Source: Rhodobacter sp. (GTDB taxonomy: Bacteria; Pseudomonadota; Alphaproteobacteria; Rhodobacterales; Rhodobacteraceae). From it: a DNA stretch of 64,000 bases. The position numbers and the translations under genes are program-made. Shown one piece after another: positions 10,149 to 21,370 of this stretch; the stretch's first letter is position 1, and each line of letters opens with the position of its first letter. The notes below the pieces were generated by a model. It did no database searches. It was not told the DNA's origin and was given only the letters and a program-made list of their open reading frames with translations. The stretch is from contig JASJDP010000020.1 of the NCBI GenBank assembly GCA_030065095.1, positions 86,060 through 150,059 of the forward strand. The letters are read 5' to 3'.

Positions 10149-10207
10149 CGAAAGCCTCGGCGGCTGCTTGGTTGCCGTCAGATAAGGCCGGTGCGGGCGA
10201 AATGCAA

Positions 10208-11089
10208 TCAGCGTTGCAGGGCGCGGCGAAGGATGAACCAGGTAAGGATCAGGACGGCGACGTCGCCGAGAATCAGCATCGGCAGCAGGCCGTTGTCGTC
10301 GGCGGCATAGGGTGTCGTGTAAAGCGCGAGGCCGGGAAGCGTGCCGTCCACGGCGACGATCAGGATGGCGAAGACGTTGTTGGCAAAATGCAGGCCCCAA
10401 GCGGCGCCGAGGCTGCCGGTGGCGGCGGTCAGGTCGGCTGCGGCGAGCCCGAAGATGCCGGTGGCCCCGACGATCAGAAGGGCGTTGCCGCCCGTGGTGG
10501 CGGGGTCGTAGTGGACGGCGCCGAAGATCAGGCTGGGCAAAATCATCCAGACGACCGGAGAGCGGAAGCGTGCGGCGAGCTGCTGTTGCAGGTAGCCGCG
10601 AAAGACCAGTTCTTCCGCGCCGGTCTGCAGGGCGATGCCGGCGAGCGAGAGCGGCAGAAGAGCGAGCCACAGGATCGGGTCGAGTTGGGGTGTCGCGTCG
10701 AAGACGGCGAACCAGACGGCGACGGCGGCGGCATAGATCACGGTGGCGATCGCGGCCGCACCGGCGAAATCGCGGATCGCGCGCGCGGCGCGTCCGAACA
10801 GGCTGCCGACGGGGCGGCGGTGCAGCAGGCGGACGGCGAGCATCGGGCCCAAGGCCATGCCGAGAAAGGTCGCCAGCAGGATCAGCGTGCCGGCCGGGGT
10901 TGCCGCGTTCGCGACCTGGTTCATGCCGCCCGCGCCGGTCAGGGCGCCTGCCGCGGTGACGATCAGCATCAAAAGGCCGATATAGACCAGCACGCACAGC
11001 ACGCAGCCAAGCAGAATGCGCCAGAGCTGCGGACGGGCCCGGGCGGGCCGGACAAAGGTTTCGAAGGCGGGTGAAAAGGCGCGGGCCAT
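10208..11089 (-). CDS. CPBP-family intramembrane metalloprotease
   Basis: Predicted CAAX/Abi (CPBP) membrane protease of 293 residues with several hydrophobic segments, beginning with [19 protein letters not shown] near residue 30. The metal and catalytic motifs are all present: [13 protein letters not shown] (EExxxR), FGAVHYDP (FxxxH) and [12 protein letters not shown] (HxxxN). The ATG at 11089 begins [15 protein letters not shown]; upstream codons in the frame overlap the ilvD promoter region and are not family-like. Bacterial substrates are mostly unknown. Single gene, divergent from ilvD. Confidence 0.88.
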   Translation of the reverse strand: MARAFSPAFETFVRPARARPQLWRILLGCVLCVLVYIGLLMLIVTAAGALTGAGGMNQVANAATPAGTLILLATFLGMALGPMLAVRLLHRRPVGSLFGRAARAIRDFAGAAAIATVIYAAAVAVWFAVFDATPQLDPILWLALLPLSLAGIALQTGAEELVFRGYLQQQLAARFRSPVVWMILPSLIFGAVHYDPATTGGNALLIVGATGIFGLAAADLTAATGSLGAAWGLHFANNVFAILIVAVDGTLPGLALYTTPYAADDNGLLPMLILGDVAVLILTWFILRRALQR

Positions 11090-11170
11090 GCCAGCGGGGT
11101 TACTGCCTTGTACCGGCACATGCAACGCGGCGCATGCGCGGATATCGGCGCTCGGGGGCGGGCGGTTTGC

Positions 11171-11199
11171 TTGTGTCCACGCGCATGCTCGCCTATTGC
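11171..11199 (+). promoter_or_regulatory. Predicted sigma-70 promoter of ilvD
   Basis: TTGTGT at 11171-11176 and TATTGC at 11194-11199 with a 17-base spacer, 27 bases before the ilvD start, in the divergent spacer with the CPBP protease gene. Match is good for a GC-rich alphaproteobacterium but not tested. Confidence 0.5.
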
Positions 11200-11226
11200 A
11201 GCACAAGCCGAATTGAGGAGTTGACG

Positions 11227-12960
11227 ATGCTGAAGGGAAAGACCGACAAGTCCCGCCTGCCAAGCCGCCATGTGACCGAGGGCCCGTCGCGGGCGCCGCA
11301 CCGGTCGTATTACTATGCCATGGGGCTGGACGATGCCGAGATTGCGCAACCGTTCGTCGGCGTGGCGACCTGCTGGAACGAGGCGGCGCCGTGCAACATC
11401 TCGCTGAACCGGCAGGCGCAAGCGGTGAAGCTGGGCGTCAAGGCGGGGGGCGGGACGCCCCGCGAATTTACCACGATCACCGTGACCGACGGCATCGCGA
11501 TGGGGCACGAGGGCATGCGGTCGTCGCTGGCCTCGCGCGAAGCGATCGCGGACACGGTCGAGCTGACGATGCGGGGGCATTGCTATGACGCCATCGTCGG
11601 CCTTGCAGGCTGCGACAAGAGCCTCCCGGGGATGATGATGGCGATGGTGCGGCTGAACACGCCGTCGGTATTCATCTATGGCGGCTCGATCCTTCCCGGT
11701 CGTCTGGACGGCAAGGACGTGACCGTTCAGGACGTGTTCGAGGCCGTGGGGCAGCACCAGGCGGGCAACTACACCGACGAGCAGTTGCGGGTGCTCGAAC
11801 GGGTGGCCTGCCCCTCCGCCGGGGCATGCGGTGGACAGTTCACGGCAAATACCATGGCCTGCGTGTCCGAGGCGATCGGTCTGGCGCTGCCGAACTCCTC
11901 CGGCGCGCCTGCGCCCTACGAATCGCGCGACCACTATGCCGTCGCTTCGGGCGAAGCCGTCATGAACCTGCTGGAAAACAACATCCGGGCGCGGGACGTG
12001 GTGACGCGGAAATCGCTGGAAAACGCCGCACGGGTGGTGGCCTGCACCGGCGGGTCGACCAATGCCGGGCTGCACCTGCCTGCGATCGCGCATGAGGCGG
12101 GGATCGAGTTCTTCCTGGAAGATGTATGCGATATCTTCAAGGACACGCCGTATTTCGTCGACATGAAGCCGGGCGGAAAATACGTGGCCAAGGACCTTTA
12201 CGAGGCGGGCGGCGTGCCGGTGGTGATGAAGGAACTGCGCAAGGCGGGGCTGATCCACGAAGACTGTGTGACGGCGACCGGCCGGACCATGGGCGAAGAA
12301 CTGGACCTGGTAGAGCGCGAGGCCGATGGCAAGGTGATCTATCCCGTCGAGACGCCGATCACCGCGACGGGCGGTGTCGTCGGGCTGAAGGGCAACCTGG
12401 CCCCGGAAGGCGCGATCGCGAAGGTCGCGGGGATGCCGCCCGAGGACCAGGTCTTTACCGGCCCTGCGCGGGTGTTCGAGTGCGAGCAGGATGCGTTCGA
12501 AGCGGTGCAGAACCGCGCCTACGAGGAGGGCGATGTGATCGTCATTCGCAACGAGGGCCCGGCGGGCGGGCCGGGCATGCGCGAGATGCTGTCGACCACG
12601 GCGGCGCTGAGCGGTCAGGGCATGGGCAAGAAGGTGGCGCTGATCACCGATGGCCGGTTCTCGGGCGGCACGCGCGGGTTCTGCGTCGGCCATGTCGGGC
12701 CCGAGGCCTATCACGGCGGGCCCATCGCCTTGCTGAAGGATGGCGATTTGATCACGCTCGATGCGATCAACGGCGAGCTTTCGGTTGACCTGAGCGACGA
12801 GGAACTGGCCGCGCGCAAGGCCGATTGGGCCGGTCCGCGCGAGACGATCTATGCCTCGGGCGCATTGTGGAAATACGCGCAACTGGTGGGTGTAACCTAC
12901 AAGGGTGCGGTCACCCATCCCGGCGGCAAAGCGGAGCGGCATGTCTATATGGACCTGTAA
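11227..12960 (+). CDS. ilvD: Dihydroxy-acid dehydratase
   Basis: Dehydrates 2,3-dihydroxy acids to 2-keto acids in isoleucine, valine and pantothenate synthesis. 577 residues, full length for the IlvD class. Iron-sulfur ligands are seen in [25 protein letters not shown] and [16 protein letters not shown]; the C-terminal half has [22 protein letters not shown], the family signature. ATG at 11227 follows TTGAGGAGTTGACG. The 3' end overlaps the following lipoprotein gene by 20 bases, suggesting coupling. Confidence 0.97.
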   Translation: MLKGKTDKSRLPSRHVTEGPSRAPHRSYYYAMGLDDAEIAQPFVGVATCWNEAAPCNISLNRQAQAVKLGVKAGGGTPREFTTITVTDGIAMGHEGMRSSLASREAIADTVELTMRGHCYDAIVGLAGCDKSLPGMMMAMVRLNTPSVFIYGGSILPGRLDGKDVTVQDVFEAVGQHQAGNYTDEQLRVLERVACPSAGACGGQFTANTMACVSEAIGLALPNSSGAPAPYESRDHYAVASGEAVMNLLENNIRARDVVTRKSLENAARVVACTGGSTNAGLHLPAIAHEAGIEFFLEDVCDIFKDTPYFVDMKPGGKYVAKDLYEAGGVPVVMKELRKAGLIHEDCVTATGRTMGEELDLVEREADGKVIYPVETPITATGGVVGLKGNLAPEGAIAKVAGMPPEDQVFTGPARVFECEQDAFEAVQNRAYEEGDVIVIRNEGPAGGPGMREMLSTTAALSGQGMGKKVALITDGRFSGGTRGFCVGHVGPEAYHGGPIALLKDGDLITLDAINGELSVDLSDEELAARKADWAGPRETIYASGALWKYAQLVGVTYKGAVTHPGGKAERHVYMDL

Positions 12961-13648
12961 TCGAAGCCTTCTGGCCGCGGCATCGGCCGTTTTCCTGTCC
13001 GGCTGCCTGCAGGCGCCGGACGTGTCACGCCGCGAGGGCGGCACGTTCCGGATGCCGCCCGAGACGGTGACGGTCGCAGGGCGTTCCGTGGTGATCGGCG
13101 GACCCGAGGGGTATTGCGTCGACCGGTCGGCGAGCCGGCTGCGCAGCAAGACGGCCTTTGTCCTGCTTGGCAGCTGCGCCTCGATTGCCGGCGATGCGCG
13201 GGCCGGAGCGCCGAGCGCGGCGGGAATCCTGACGGCCTCGGTCAGCCGCGACACCGGTAGCGGGCCGGCGATCGACGCTGTGATCGATCAGATGGCGGCG
13301 TATCTGACCACGCCCACGGGCCGCGCCGCGCTGGCGCGCGACGGCGATGCCGGTTCGGTCGAGGTCCTTGACAGCCGGCGCGAGGATGGCGCCCTGTTCA
13401 TCCACCTGCGCGACACCAGCGCCGAGGTTTTCCCCGGCTTGGCCCAGGACTATTGGCGCGGGCTCTTCGACATCAACGGGCATCTGGTGACGGTGTCTGT
13501 GGTCGGCTTCGCCGACCAGCCGATGAGCACCGATACCGGCCTGCAGGTTCTGCGCGGTTTTCACGCCCGAATACGCAATGAGACGCAGCGGAGCGTGTCT
13601 GACGTGCGGCCGCCGCAACGGCGGCTGTTTGGAAACCTGCTTAACTGA
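12941..13648 (+). CDS. Predicted lipoprotein of unknown function
   Basis: A 235-residue protein starting inside the last 20 bases of ilvD in another frame. N terminus [22 protein letters not shown] has a charged start, hydrophobic stretch and lipobox LSGC, so it should be lipidated and anchored in a membrane. The mature part is mixed alpha/beta with a long helical segment around [21 protein letters not shown] do not recognise a characterised family. The start is set by the lipoprotein signal; an earlier in-frame ATG at 12905 would put 12 polar residues in front. Confidence 0.7.
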   Translation: MSIWTCNRSLLAAASAVFLSGCLQAPDVSRREGGTFRMPPETVTVAGRSVVIGGPEGYCVDRSASRLRSKTAFVLLGSCASIAGDARAGAPSAAGILTASVSRDTGSGPAIDAVIDQMAAYLTTPTGRAALARDGDAGSVEVLDSRREDGALFIHLRDTSAEVFPGLAQDYWRGLFDINGHLVTVSVVGFADQPMSTDTGLQVLRGFHARIRNETQRSVSDVRPPQRRLFGNLLN

Positions 13649-13653
13649 AATTA

Positions 13654-13676
13654 TTTGTTTCTAAACCAGAAACAAA
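13654..13676. promoter_or_regulatory. AT-rich inverted repeat between genes
   Basis: Perfect 9-base arms TTTGTTTCT and AGAAACAAA separated by AAACC, six bases after the lipoprotein stop and 30 before the next start. There is no T-run after it on either strand, so it is not a standard terminator. It could be an operator or an RNA hairpin affecting the downstream gene. Confidence 0.45.
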
Positions 13677-13705
13677 GAAAGTATCTGTCGGATGGGTCGG
13701 ATGCG

Positions 13706-14479
13706 ATGGCAAGGTTGATGGGCAGTTTGATCGACGGATTGTTTCAGCAGCGCGTATTGCGCCGCTGGAGCCGTGCGGCGCGCGATGCCCAAAAGGTCGA
13801 TCTGGAAACGCTGCGGGATTGGCGCGGACGCGCGCGTGAGATCAAGCGGCGGCTCGACCGGGTGATTTACGTCGCGGACGAGCGGTTGACGCTGCCTGCC
13901 ATCGGCTCGAACGCGATGCAAAAACCGTTGAATACCGACTGGGCGTACCGGCCGGAGTTGTGGCGCGGGCCGGTCAGCCCGCTGGGCATGGTGGCGGTTG
14001 AGTCGAAGACCGAATATGGCCGCGAGGTGAAGGTGTTCCACGACTGCAGGACCACCGAGCTGACGCTGCGCCAGATCCGCAACACCCGTGAAACCGATTT
14101 GGCCCCGTTCGGCCTGCGGATGGAGGTGTTCCGATTCGACGGCTCGTTTCTGTCGCTGGTCGTGGAACTGCCCAAGCAGGGAGTCGAAGGGCTGCAGCGG
14201 CGGCACGTGATCCGGCTGAATACGGTGGTCGAGATCGAAAAGCCGCTGGAGATCTTCGCGCGGCTCAACATCAAGCACGGGCCGAACGTCGAGCAGGTCG
14301 TGCGCGAGCTGCCACTGGGGGCCGACGAAGTCTGGGTGGAGTTCGACCTGGCCTATACCAAGTTGAACGAAAAGCGGGTCGAGCGGATGTGGCTCGACCT
14401 GATCTTCGAAGGGGCCGAGATGAACCAGATCGTCCTGCGGGATGTGGCGCTGACCCGGCGCCCGCGTGCCGAGGTCTAG
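13706..14479 (+). CDS. DUF6478-like conserved protein
   Basis: Protein of 257 residues that looks like a conserved roseobacter family of unknown role (my recall of DUF6478). A helical basic N terminus (VLRRWSRAARDAQKVDL) is followed by a beta-rich domain with conserved FHDCRTTELTLRQIRNT, FRFDGSFLSLVVELP and DLAYTKLNEKRVERMWLDLI. No signal peptide or membrane segment. ATG at 13706 chosen; a TTG at 13655 lies inside the upstream inverted repeat. It is followed ten bases later by another small gene with a strong ribosome binding site, so the two are probably cotranscribed. Confidence 0.7.
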   Translation: MARLMGSLIDGLFQQRVLRRWSRAARDAQKVDLETLRDWRGRAREIKRRLDRVIYVADERLTLPAIGSNAMQKPLNTDWAYRPELWRGPVSPLGMVAVESKTEYGREVKVFHDCRTTELTLRQIRNTRETDLAPFGLRMEVFRFDGSFLSLVVELPKQGVEGLQRRHVIRLNTVVEIEKPLEIFARLNIKHGPNVEQVVRELPLGADEVWVEFDLAYTKLNEKRVERMWLDLIFEGAEMNQIVLRDVALTRRPRAEV

Positions 14480-14489
14480 GAGGACCGAC

Positions 14490-14870
14490 ATGTCCGATTT
14501 GTCGCTGGTCAAGACGCGGATACAGGCGGGGATCTGGGAAGGTGTGTTGTCGGGCGGGCTTGGCACCGGGCAGGCGCCGGAGATCGAGGTCAGCCATCAG
14601 GGCGTACCGGTGCAGGGTGTCGCGGTGACCTCCGACGGGGAAAATCCGGGTAGTTGGAACGTCAAGATCGCGATTCCGCCCGATCTTTTGTCGGACGGGG
14701 TGCAGACCTTTCTGATCGTAGATCCGGACGCGGGCGAAGTTCTGAACAGTTTTACGATCGTCACCGGCGAGCCGTTGGAGGACGATATCCGCGGAGAACT
14801 GGATCTGCTGCGGGCCGAGCTGGATATGCTGAAACGCGCCTTCCGGCGGCATTGCGTCGAGACGATGTAA
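14490..14870 (+). CDS. Conserved hypothetical protein with C-terminal helix
   Basis: 126 residues. AGGAGG sits eight bases before the ATG at 14490, immediately after the DUF6478-like gene stop, which supports both the start and an operon. The N-terminal 90 residues look like a beta-sandwich (WNVKIAIPPDLLSDGVQTFLI), and the end is a charged amphipathic helix (ELDLLRAELDMLKRAFRRH) that could be a short coiled coil. No known function. Confidence 0.7.
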   Translation: MSDLSLVKTRIQAGIWEGVLSGGLGTGQAPEIEVSHQGVPVQGVAVTSDGENPGSWNVKIAIPPDLLSDGVQTFLIVDPDAGEVLNSFTIVTGEPLEDDIRGELDLLRAELDMLKRAFRRHCVETM

Positions 14871-14872
14871 GC

Positions 14873-15253
14873 TTATTCGGGGTGATGGCGCTGGACGAGC
14901 GTGCGCGCGGTCCAGACCAGAACGGCGGCGACCACGACGCCGGCCAGCCCGGCGATGAAGTCGATGGCCGAGGCGCTGCGGCCGGGAACCAGGAGCTGGG
15001 CGTATTCAATAAGATTGGCGCTGGCGACAAGTGCGAGGACGACGCTGGCAACGCCCAAGAGGTCGATAAGCGCCACGGTCAGGACGGCAAAGACCAGACC
15101 GTAGACCAGCGGCATCGTGTCGGTGGGCATATGCATGTCGGTTGCAAGCGCGCCGAGCGCGATCAGGCCCCAGACCCCCAAAAGGACGACGGGATAGATC
15201 GCGACACTGATCAGAAGCGACTGCAGGATGCTGCGCAGCGTCTCAAGGTTCAT
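14873..15253 (-). CDS. VanZ-like membrane protein
   Basis: 126 residues with four hydrophobic segments: SLLISVAIYPVVLLGVWGLI, LVYGLVFAVLTVALIDLLGV, ASVVLALVASANLIEYAQLL and AIDFIAGLAGVVVAAVLVW. The ANLIEYAQLLVPGRSASAID stretch is the conserved E-x-x-Q-x-x-x-P-G-R-x-x-x-x-x-D pattern of VanZ-like proteins. ATG at 15253 chosen; the frame upstream is polar and unlike the family. Convergent with the preceding gene (two bases between stops) and divergent from fadH. Function of chromosomal VanZ-like proteins is unclear. Confidence 0.75.
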   Translation of the reverse strand: MNLETLRSILQSLLISVAIYPVVLLGVWGLIALGALATDMHMPTDTMPLVYGLVFAVLTVALIDLLGVASVVLALVASANLIEYAQLLVPGRSASAIDFIAGLAGVVVAAVLVWTARTLVQRHHPE

Positions 15254-15313
15254 GCGACTCTCCCCAGGGTCAGATACCTTGGTGCTTGACGGGTGATTCC
15301 GGCTTTTGTTTGA

Positions 15314-17425
<2,112 letters not shown>

Positions 17426-17435
17426 TTCCCTCGGA

Positions 17436-17939
17436 CTACTGCAACTGCCGTCCGGCCCAGTTGCCGGCCGTAAGATCCCGTTGCGCCGCGAGGAAACCTT
17501 TGGAGGCGTCCGGGTGCCATGGAAAGACGCCGCTGGTGGTCGGTATGACCAATTGCAGACATTCGAAGTCGTCGCCGCGGTAAAACCAGCGGCTCCATCC
17601 CAGGTAGTCTGCATACTTGGCCCTGTCGACGGGCAGGAAATACACGCTGACACTTTCCAGGACATCCGCTACCGCCACGCCAATTGATACAGGTCGGCCC
17701 TTTGGTAAGTCGTTCCATGTGTGCCAAAACACATCGTGCGCAAGTTCGCGCTTTAGGCCGAACACGATCAATTCCGGGTGACCATGGTTCACCCAAAACC
17801 CCGTGGTATAGGAAAACGCAGGCACATCTTCGTCACCGAAGACATGCGTGCCGAACCAACCGAATTGCCTGACCTGGGTAACGAAGTTTCGGTCGTGCTG
17901 GTCAAGTTCTGCCGGATCAAGGTCAAGTGCAGTGAACAA
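17436..17939 (-). CDS. DUF4262 domain protein
   Basis: 167 residues matching the DUF4262 pattern: FSYTTGFWVNHGHPELIVFG near residue 42 and WFYRGDDFECLQLVIPTTSG near 120, ending in a Trp-rich tail. No signal or membrane segment. The only possible start codon in the frame is TTG at 17939, since no ATG occurs upstream before a stop and the protein has no internal Met; the upstream region has no clear ribosome binding site. Convergent with fadH (ten bases between stops). Role unknown. Confidence 0.7.
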   Translation of the reverse strand: MFTALDLDPAELDQHDRNFVTQVRQFGWFGTHVFGDEDVPAFSYTTGFWVNHGHPELIVFGLKRELAHDVFWHTWNDLPKGRPVSIGVAVADVLESVSVYFLPVDRAKYADYLGWSRWFYRGDDFECLQLVIPTTSGVFPWHPDASKGFLAAQRDLTAGNWAGRQLQ

Positions 17940-18187
17940 AATGCCGGTTCCCGTTGGGTCCGCCCGAGAATGCGGAGCGCTCCGACATTTTGTGGAAGGT
18001 CGTCACCCGGTCAAGTCGATCGTGCGGGTGGCACAACCAAAAAACGACCCGCGAACACATCGTTTCCGCGTTTCCCTGCCCAAAACGATCCCATATAAAA
18101 CCTTTCTATTGTCCGGACGCTATCGCATTCTTGACAGATTTCGCCGCGAAAACCTTCGCTGCGGGGCCCACGGAAAACGAGTACGTT

Positions 18188-19093
18188 ATGGACAGATTGA
18201 CGGAAATGGAGGCCTTTGCGACGGTCGTCGACCAGGGCGGGTTCACCGACGCGGCCAAGAAGATGGGGATTTCCAAATCCGCCGTCTCGAAACATGTCTC
18301 GTCGCTGGAGGCGCGTTTGGGCGCCCGGCTTTTGAACCGCACGACGCGCCGTGTCAGCCCGACCGAGATCGGGCTTGCCTATTACGACCGCGCTCGCCGC
18401 GTGTTGAACGACGCCGGAGAGGCGGATGCGCTGGTCACCTCGATGCAGTCCGCGCCGTCTGGGCTTTTGCGGATCAGCGTCGCCACGGATTTCGGAGTCA
18501 ATCACCTGTCGCCGGTGTTGGGGGAGTTCCTGTCCGACTTCCCTGAGGTCACCGTCAACATGGTCCTGAACAACCGTTACGTCGAGCTGATATCCGAAGG
18601 CTTCGACATGGCGGTGCGGATCGGCGAGTTGGAGGATTCGACGCTGCGCGCCCGCAAGCTGACCGAGACAACCAAGCGGATGATCGGCGCACCGTCCTAT
18701 TTCGACAAATACGGCCGCCCGCAGAAGATCGACGACCTGAACGAGCACAAGCTCTTGCACTATTCCAGCCAGTCCTCGGGAAATGTGTGGAGACTGACCG
18801 CGCCGTCCGGTGAAAAGCGCCAGGTGCGCACGGCCGGCTGGCTTTCGGTGAATGACGGCCAGTCGCTGCTGAACGCGGCAATCTCGGGCCTGGGGATCGC
18901 CTATCTGCCGAGCTTCCTTTACGCCGAGGCATTGGAGCAAGGTTTGGTTCAGGAGGCGATCCCGGAACTGCCGGTCGAGACCCAGGGCATCTATGCGGTC
19001 TATCCGCCGGGCCGGTTTACCCAACCGAAGGTGCGCGCCTTCATCGACTTTCTTGTCCACCACTTTGCCGACAAAGGGCCTGATATCTGGTAG
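18188..19093 (+). CDS. LysR-family transcriptional regulator
   Basis: 301 residues with an N-terminal winged helix (MDRLTEMEAFATVVDQGGFT, then SKSAVSKHVSSLEARLG) and a periplasmic-binding-like effector domain from about residue 90. The pattern NRTTRRVSPTEIGLAYYDRA and GFDMAVRIGELEDSTL places it in the CrgA-like group. ATG at 18188 begins the HTH; the ORF extends upstream without family similarity. Divergent from the DUF4262 gene, so that gene or a distant one may be the target. Effector unknown. Confidence 0.9.
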   Translation: MDRLTEMEAFATVVDQGGFTDAAKKMGISKSAVSKHVSSLEARLGARLLNRTTRRVSPTEIGLAYYDRARRVLNDAGEADALVTSMQSAPSGLLRISVATDFGVNHLSPVLGEFLSDFPEVTVNMVLNNRYVELISEGFDMAVRIGELEDSTLRARKLTETTKRMIGAPSYFDKYGRPQKIDDLNEHKLLHYSSQSSGNVWRLTAPSGEKRQVRTAGWLSVNDGQSLLNAAISGLGIAYLPSFLYAEALEQGLVQEAIPELPVETQGIYAVYPPGRFTQPKVRAFIDFLVHHFADKGPDIW

Positions 19094-19115
19094 TCGGGAG
19101 TTTTTCTAAGGTGCA

Positions 19116-20054
19116 CTACTGGGTCGAGGTGAGGATCACCTCGACCCGTCTGTTTTGGGCCCGGCCTTCGTCGGTAAGGTTGCTGGCACGCGGCGCCAGA
19201 TAGCCGACGCCTTTGGCATCCACCTGATCCAGGGGAACGTCATATTGCTGGATCAGCCGCTCCCGGACCGCACGCGCGCGGCGTTCGGACAAAGCGACGT
19301 TGCGGTCGAGCGCGCCTTGCGAATCGGTGTGGCCCACCAGAACGACCCGCCGTTCGGGGCGGGCGGCGAGATAGCCGGCAAGGCTTTGCAGCGAGGCAAA
19401 GTCCTGAGCGCCAAGCTCGGACGATCCGGTCTGGAAATAGAGGTCGTCGAGCGTGGCATGGCCATGCGATTCAAGCAGATCGCCGATCGGACCGGCGGGC
19501 GCCAGCGTGGCCTGGGGGGCGGGGGTCTTGGTCGAGGTCGTCATCGCCGGGTCCGGCCGGGACCTGCCGATACGGGTCAACTGCACAAAGCCGGCATTGG
19601 CGCTGCGGCTGACGACCAAAACGGCATATTCCGGACCCTCGTCACTCTCGCGCCGGGCGGCGAGATAACGGAAATCGCCGAGGTTCACATGCATATCTGG
19701 CTCGGGCAGGATGTCGATCTGGTAGCGGAAGTCAAAGCCGCCGCAGATCCTGGCCTCGCATTCATAGATCGTTTGGTAGCCGGCGGATTGCAGCTGTTCG
19801 CGCAGCGGGGCGAGGATCTGCAGCGTCGTCAGGCTGCCGCCGCCGACCTTCCACGATTGCTGTACAACGGCGCCCTCGGCGGTCAGTCCGGAAATAGGGC
19901 CTTCGGTAAATGGACCGGTGGGAACGAAATAGCTGTCCTTGCGGGCAGAGTGCTCGGCCACGGTCGACGATATTGCCGGAAATTCCAGCGACAGCGCCTG
20001 CGCCTGCATCGGCGCCAGGGCGGCAAGCGCCAATGTCGCGGCCCGCAAGCTCAT
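19116..20054 (-). CDS. OmpA-like outer-membrane protein
   Basis: 312 residues. The first 20 residues MSLRAATLALAALAPMQAQA are a signal peptide. Residues 30-170 form an unrecognised periplasmic domain with a Cys pair (YECEARICGG). Residues 200-312 are an OmpA C-terminal peptidoglycan-binding domain: LYFQTGSSELGAQDFASL, VVLVGHTDSQGALDRNVALS, ERRARAVRERL and the terminal RAQNRRVEVIL. It should tether to peptidoglycan. The start overlaps the upstream gene stop by four bases (ATGA), making it the last gene of a four-gene leftward set. Confidence 0.88.
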   Translation of the reverse strand: MSLRAATLALAALAPMQAQALSLEFPAISSTVAEHSARKDSYFVPTGPFTEGPISGLTAEGAVVQQSWKVGGGSLTTLQILAPLREQLQSAGYQTIYECEARICGGFDFRYQIDILPEPDMHVNLGDFRYLAARRESDEGPEYAVLVVSRSANAGFVQLTRIGRSRPDPAMTTSTKTPAPQATLAPAGPIGDLLESHGHATLDDLYFQTGSSELGAQDFASLQSLAGYLAARPERRVVLVGHTDSQGALDRNVALSERRARAVRERLIQQYDVPLDQVDAKGVGYLAPRASNLTDEGRAQNRRVEVILTSTQ

Positions 20055-20626
20055 CTGTGGGCGGCGTGGTAGTCTTCGTTCGGGCGCATATCCACGGCCG
20101 AGGCCACGCGGTTGGTCATGTTGAAGAACGCGGCGACGCTGGCGATGTCGAAAATATCGCGGTCGGCGAAGCCGACATCGCGCAGGGCCTGCCGGTCCGG
20201 TTCCTCGACCGTCGCGCTGGCCGTGGTCAGTCTGGCCGCGAAATCGAGCATCGCGCGCTGCCGCGGGTCGAGATCCGCGGTGCGGTAGTTCATCACCATC
20301 CGCTCTCCCAGCACCGGATCGCCGCTCAGCTCGCGTACCGCGGCGCCGTGGGCGACTTGGCAGTACCAGCAGCGGTTGATGGAACTGACGACCACCGCGA
20401 TCATCTCGCGCTCGAGCTTGGTCAGCCCGCTGTCGCCCAGCATGATGTCATTGTACATTGCGGTGAAGGCGTTCAGCTTGTCGATGTCGAAGGCGTAGGC
20501 CCGCAGGACATTCGGGATCATCCCGAGCTTGTCCTGGCAGATATCGAAGTATTTCTGTGTGGACTCCGGCAGTGGATCGACCATGGGCAGGTCGAGCGCG
20601 GTTGGCTGGTCTTTTGGGTCGGACAT
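20051..20626 (-). CDS. AhpD-like peroxidase-related protein
   Basis: 191 residues in the carboxymuconolactone decarboxylase / AhpD fold. The redox motif is CWYCQVAHG at about residues 111-119 (CxxC followed by AxxH), preceded by GLTKLEREMIAVVVSSIN. Members reduce peroxides or are decarboxylases; the intact CxxC with His favours a peroxidase-type enzyme. The length and N-terminal extension (ALDLPMVDPLPESTQKYF) fit the 'peroxidase-related enzyme' subgroup. Coupled to the OmpA-like gene by ATGA. Confidence 0.85.
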   Translation of the reverse strand: MSDPKDQPTALDLPMVDPLPESTQKYFDICQDKLGMIPNVLRAYAFDIDKLNAFTAMYNDIMLGDSGLTKLEREMIAVVVSSINRCWYCQVAHGAAVRELSGDPVLGERMVMNYRTADLDPRQRAMLDFAARLTTASATVEEPDRQALRDVGFADRDIFDIASVAAFFNMTNRVASAVDMRPNEDYHAAHR

Positions 20627-20650
20627 GTCTGCTCCGGGCGAGTGGCGCCC

Positions 20651-21370
20651 TTATTTTATTCTGTAGTGATAGTGTCCCACAACCTGCATCCCGAGGGAAG
20701 CATAGAGCGCATTGGCGGCAGCGTTCGCGCGGGTGACCGCCAAGGTGAGATATCGGGCACCCTGATCTTGGGCCCAGTGTGCCGCAGATCGCAAGATGTT
20801 GGCTCCTACGCCCTGACGGCGGTGTTGGGGCGTCACCTCGATGGCGTGGATCATGGCGACGGTCCCGTCGCAGGCGGCAAAGGCCACACCCGCCGGCTGG
20901 TCGTTCTGGCGCGCCAGGATCGCCGTTTTCGGGCTGCCCGCGCGGCCCATCACGGCCAGCCGGGACGGGCCGATGCCGCCCGCCGCCCAGAGATCGGCCA
21001 TGATGGCAAGCGGCGGCCAGATGTGGAAGGCAGAAACCGGGGGAACCGGGGAACCGGTCAACTCGGCGGTGTCGATGGCGTAAAGCACGACGGGGTCCTT
21101 AATTCTGTAGCCGAGCGAGTCGAGCAGGGCATCGAGGGTTTCGTCGCCGCGGCGGATCATGAAGAGGTTGGGCTGGCCGAGCGCGGCCATTGCATCTTCG
21201 GCCGAGGGCACATCATCCGTTTCGAACGCCGCTTCGGCAGTCGTCGCCGCCACCCGTTGACCGCCCCCTGCCCCGTCCCGGACGGTCCAGGGCCCCACGC
21301 GCCGGGTCGCCGCCGGGGGCCAGGTGGCCTCGACGACCGGATAGAGGTCGGGACCGCCGGGCAGTGTCAT
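20651..21370 (-). CDS. GNAT-family N-acetyltransferase
   Basis: 239 residues. The C-terminal GNAT domain shows the acetyl-CoA loop VTPQHRRQGVGANILRSAA near residue 185 and the closing ANALYASLGMQVVGHYHYR. The N-terminal half is a poorly conserved second domain. Substrate not predictable. It overlaps the upstream molybdopterin-binding gene by four bases (ATGA) and is followed 24 bases later by the AhpD-like gene. Confidence 0.85.
   Translation of the reverse strand: MTLPGGPDLYPVVEATWPPAATRRVGPWTVRDGAGGGQRVAATTAEAAFETDDVPSAEDAMAALGQPNLFMIRRGDETLDALLDSLGYRIKDPVVLYAIDTAELTGSPVPPVSAFHIWPPLAIMADLWAAGGIGPSRLAVMGRAGSPKTAILARQNDQPAGVAFAACDGTVAMIHAIEVTPQHRRQGVGANILRSAAHWAQDQGARYLTLAVTRANAAANALYASLGMQVVGHYHYRIK

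Noticed and set aside
10149..10997. Open frame continuing upstream of accD
   Set aside because: It lies in the CPBP protease gene on the same strand in another frame; AccD homologues start at MNWISN.
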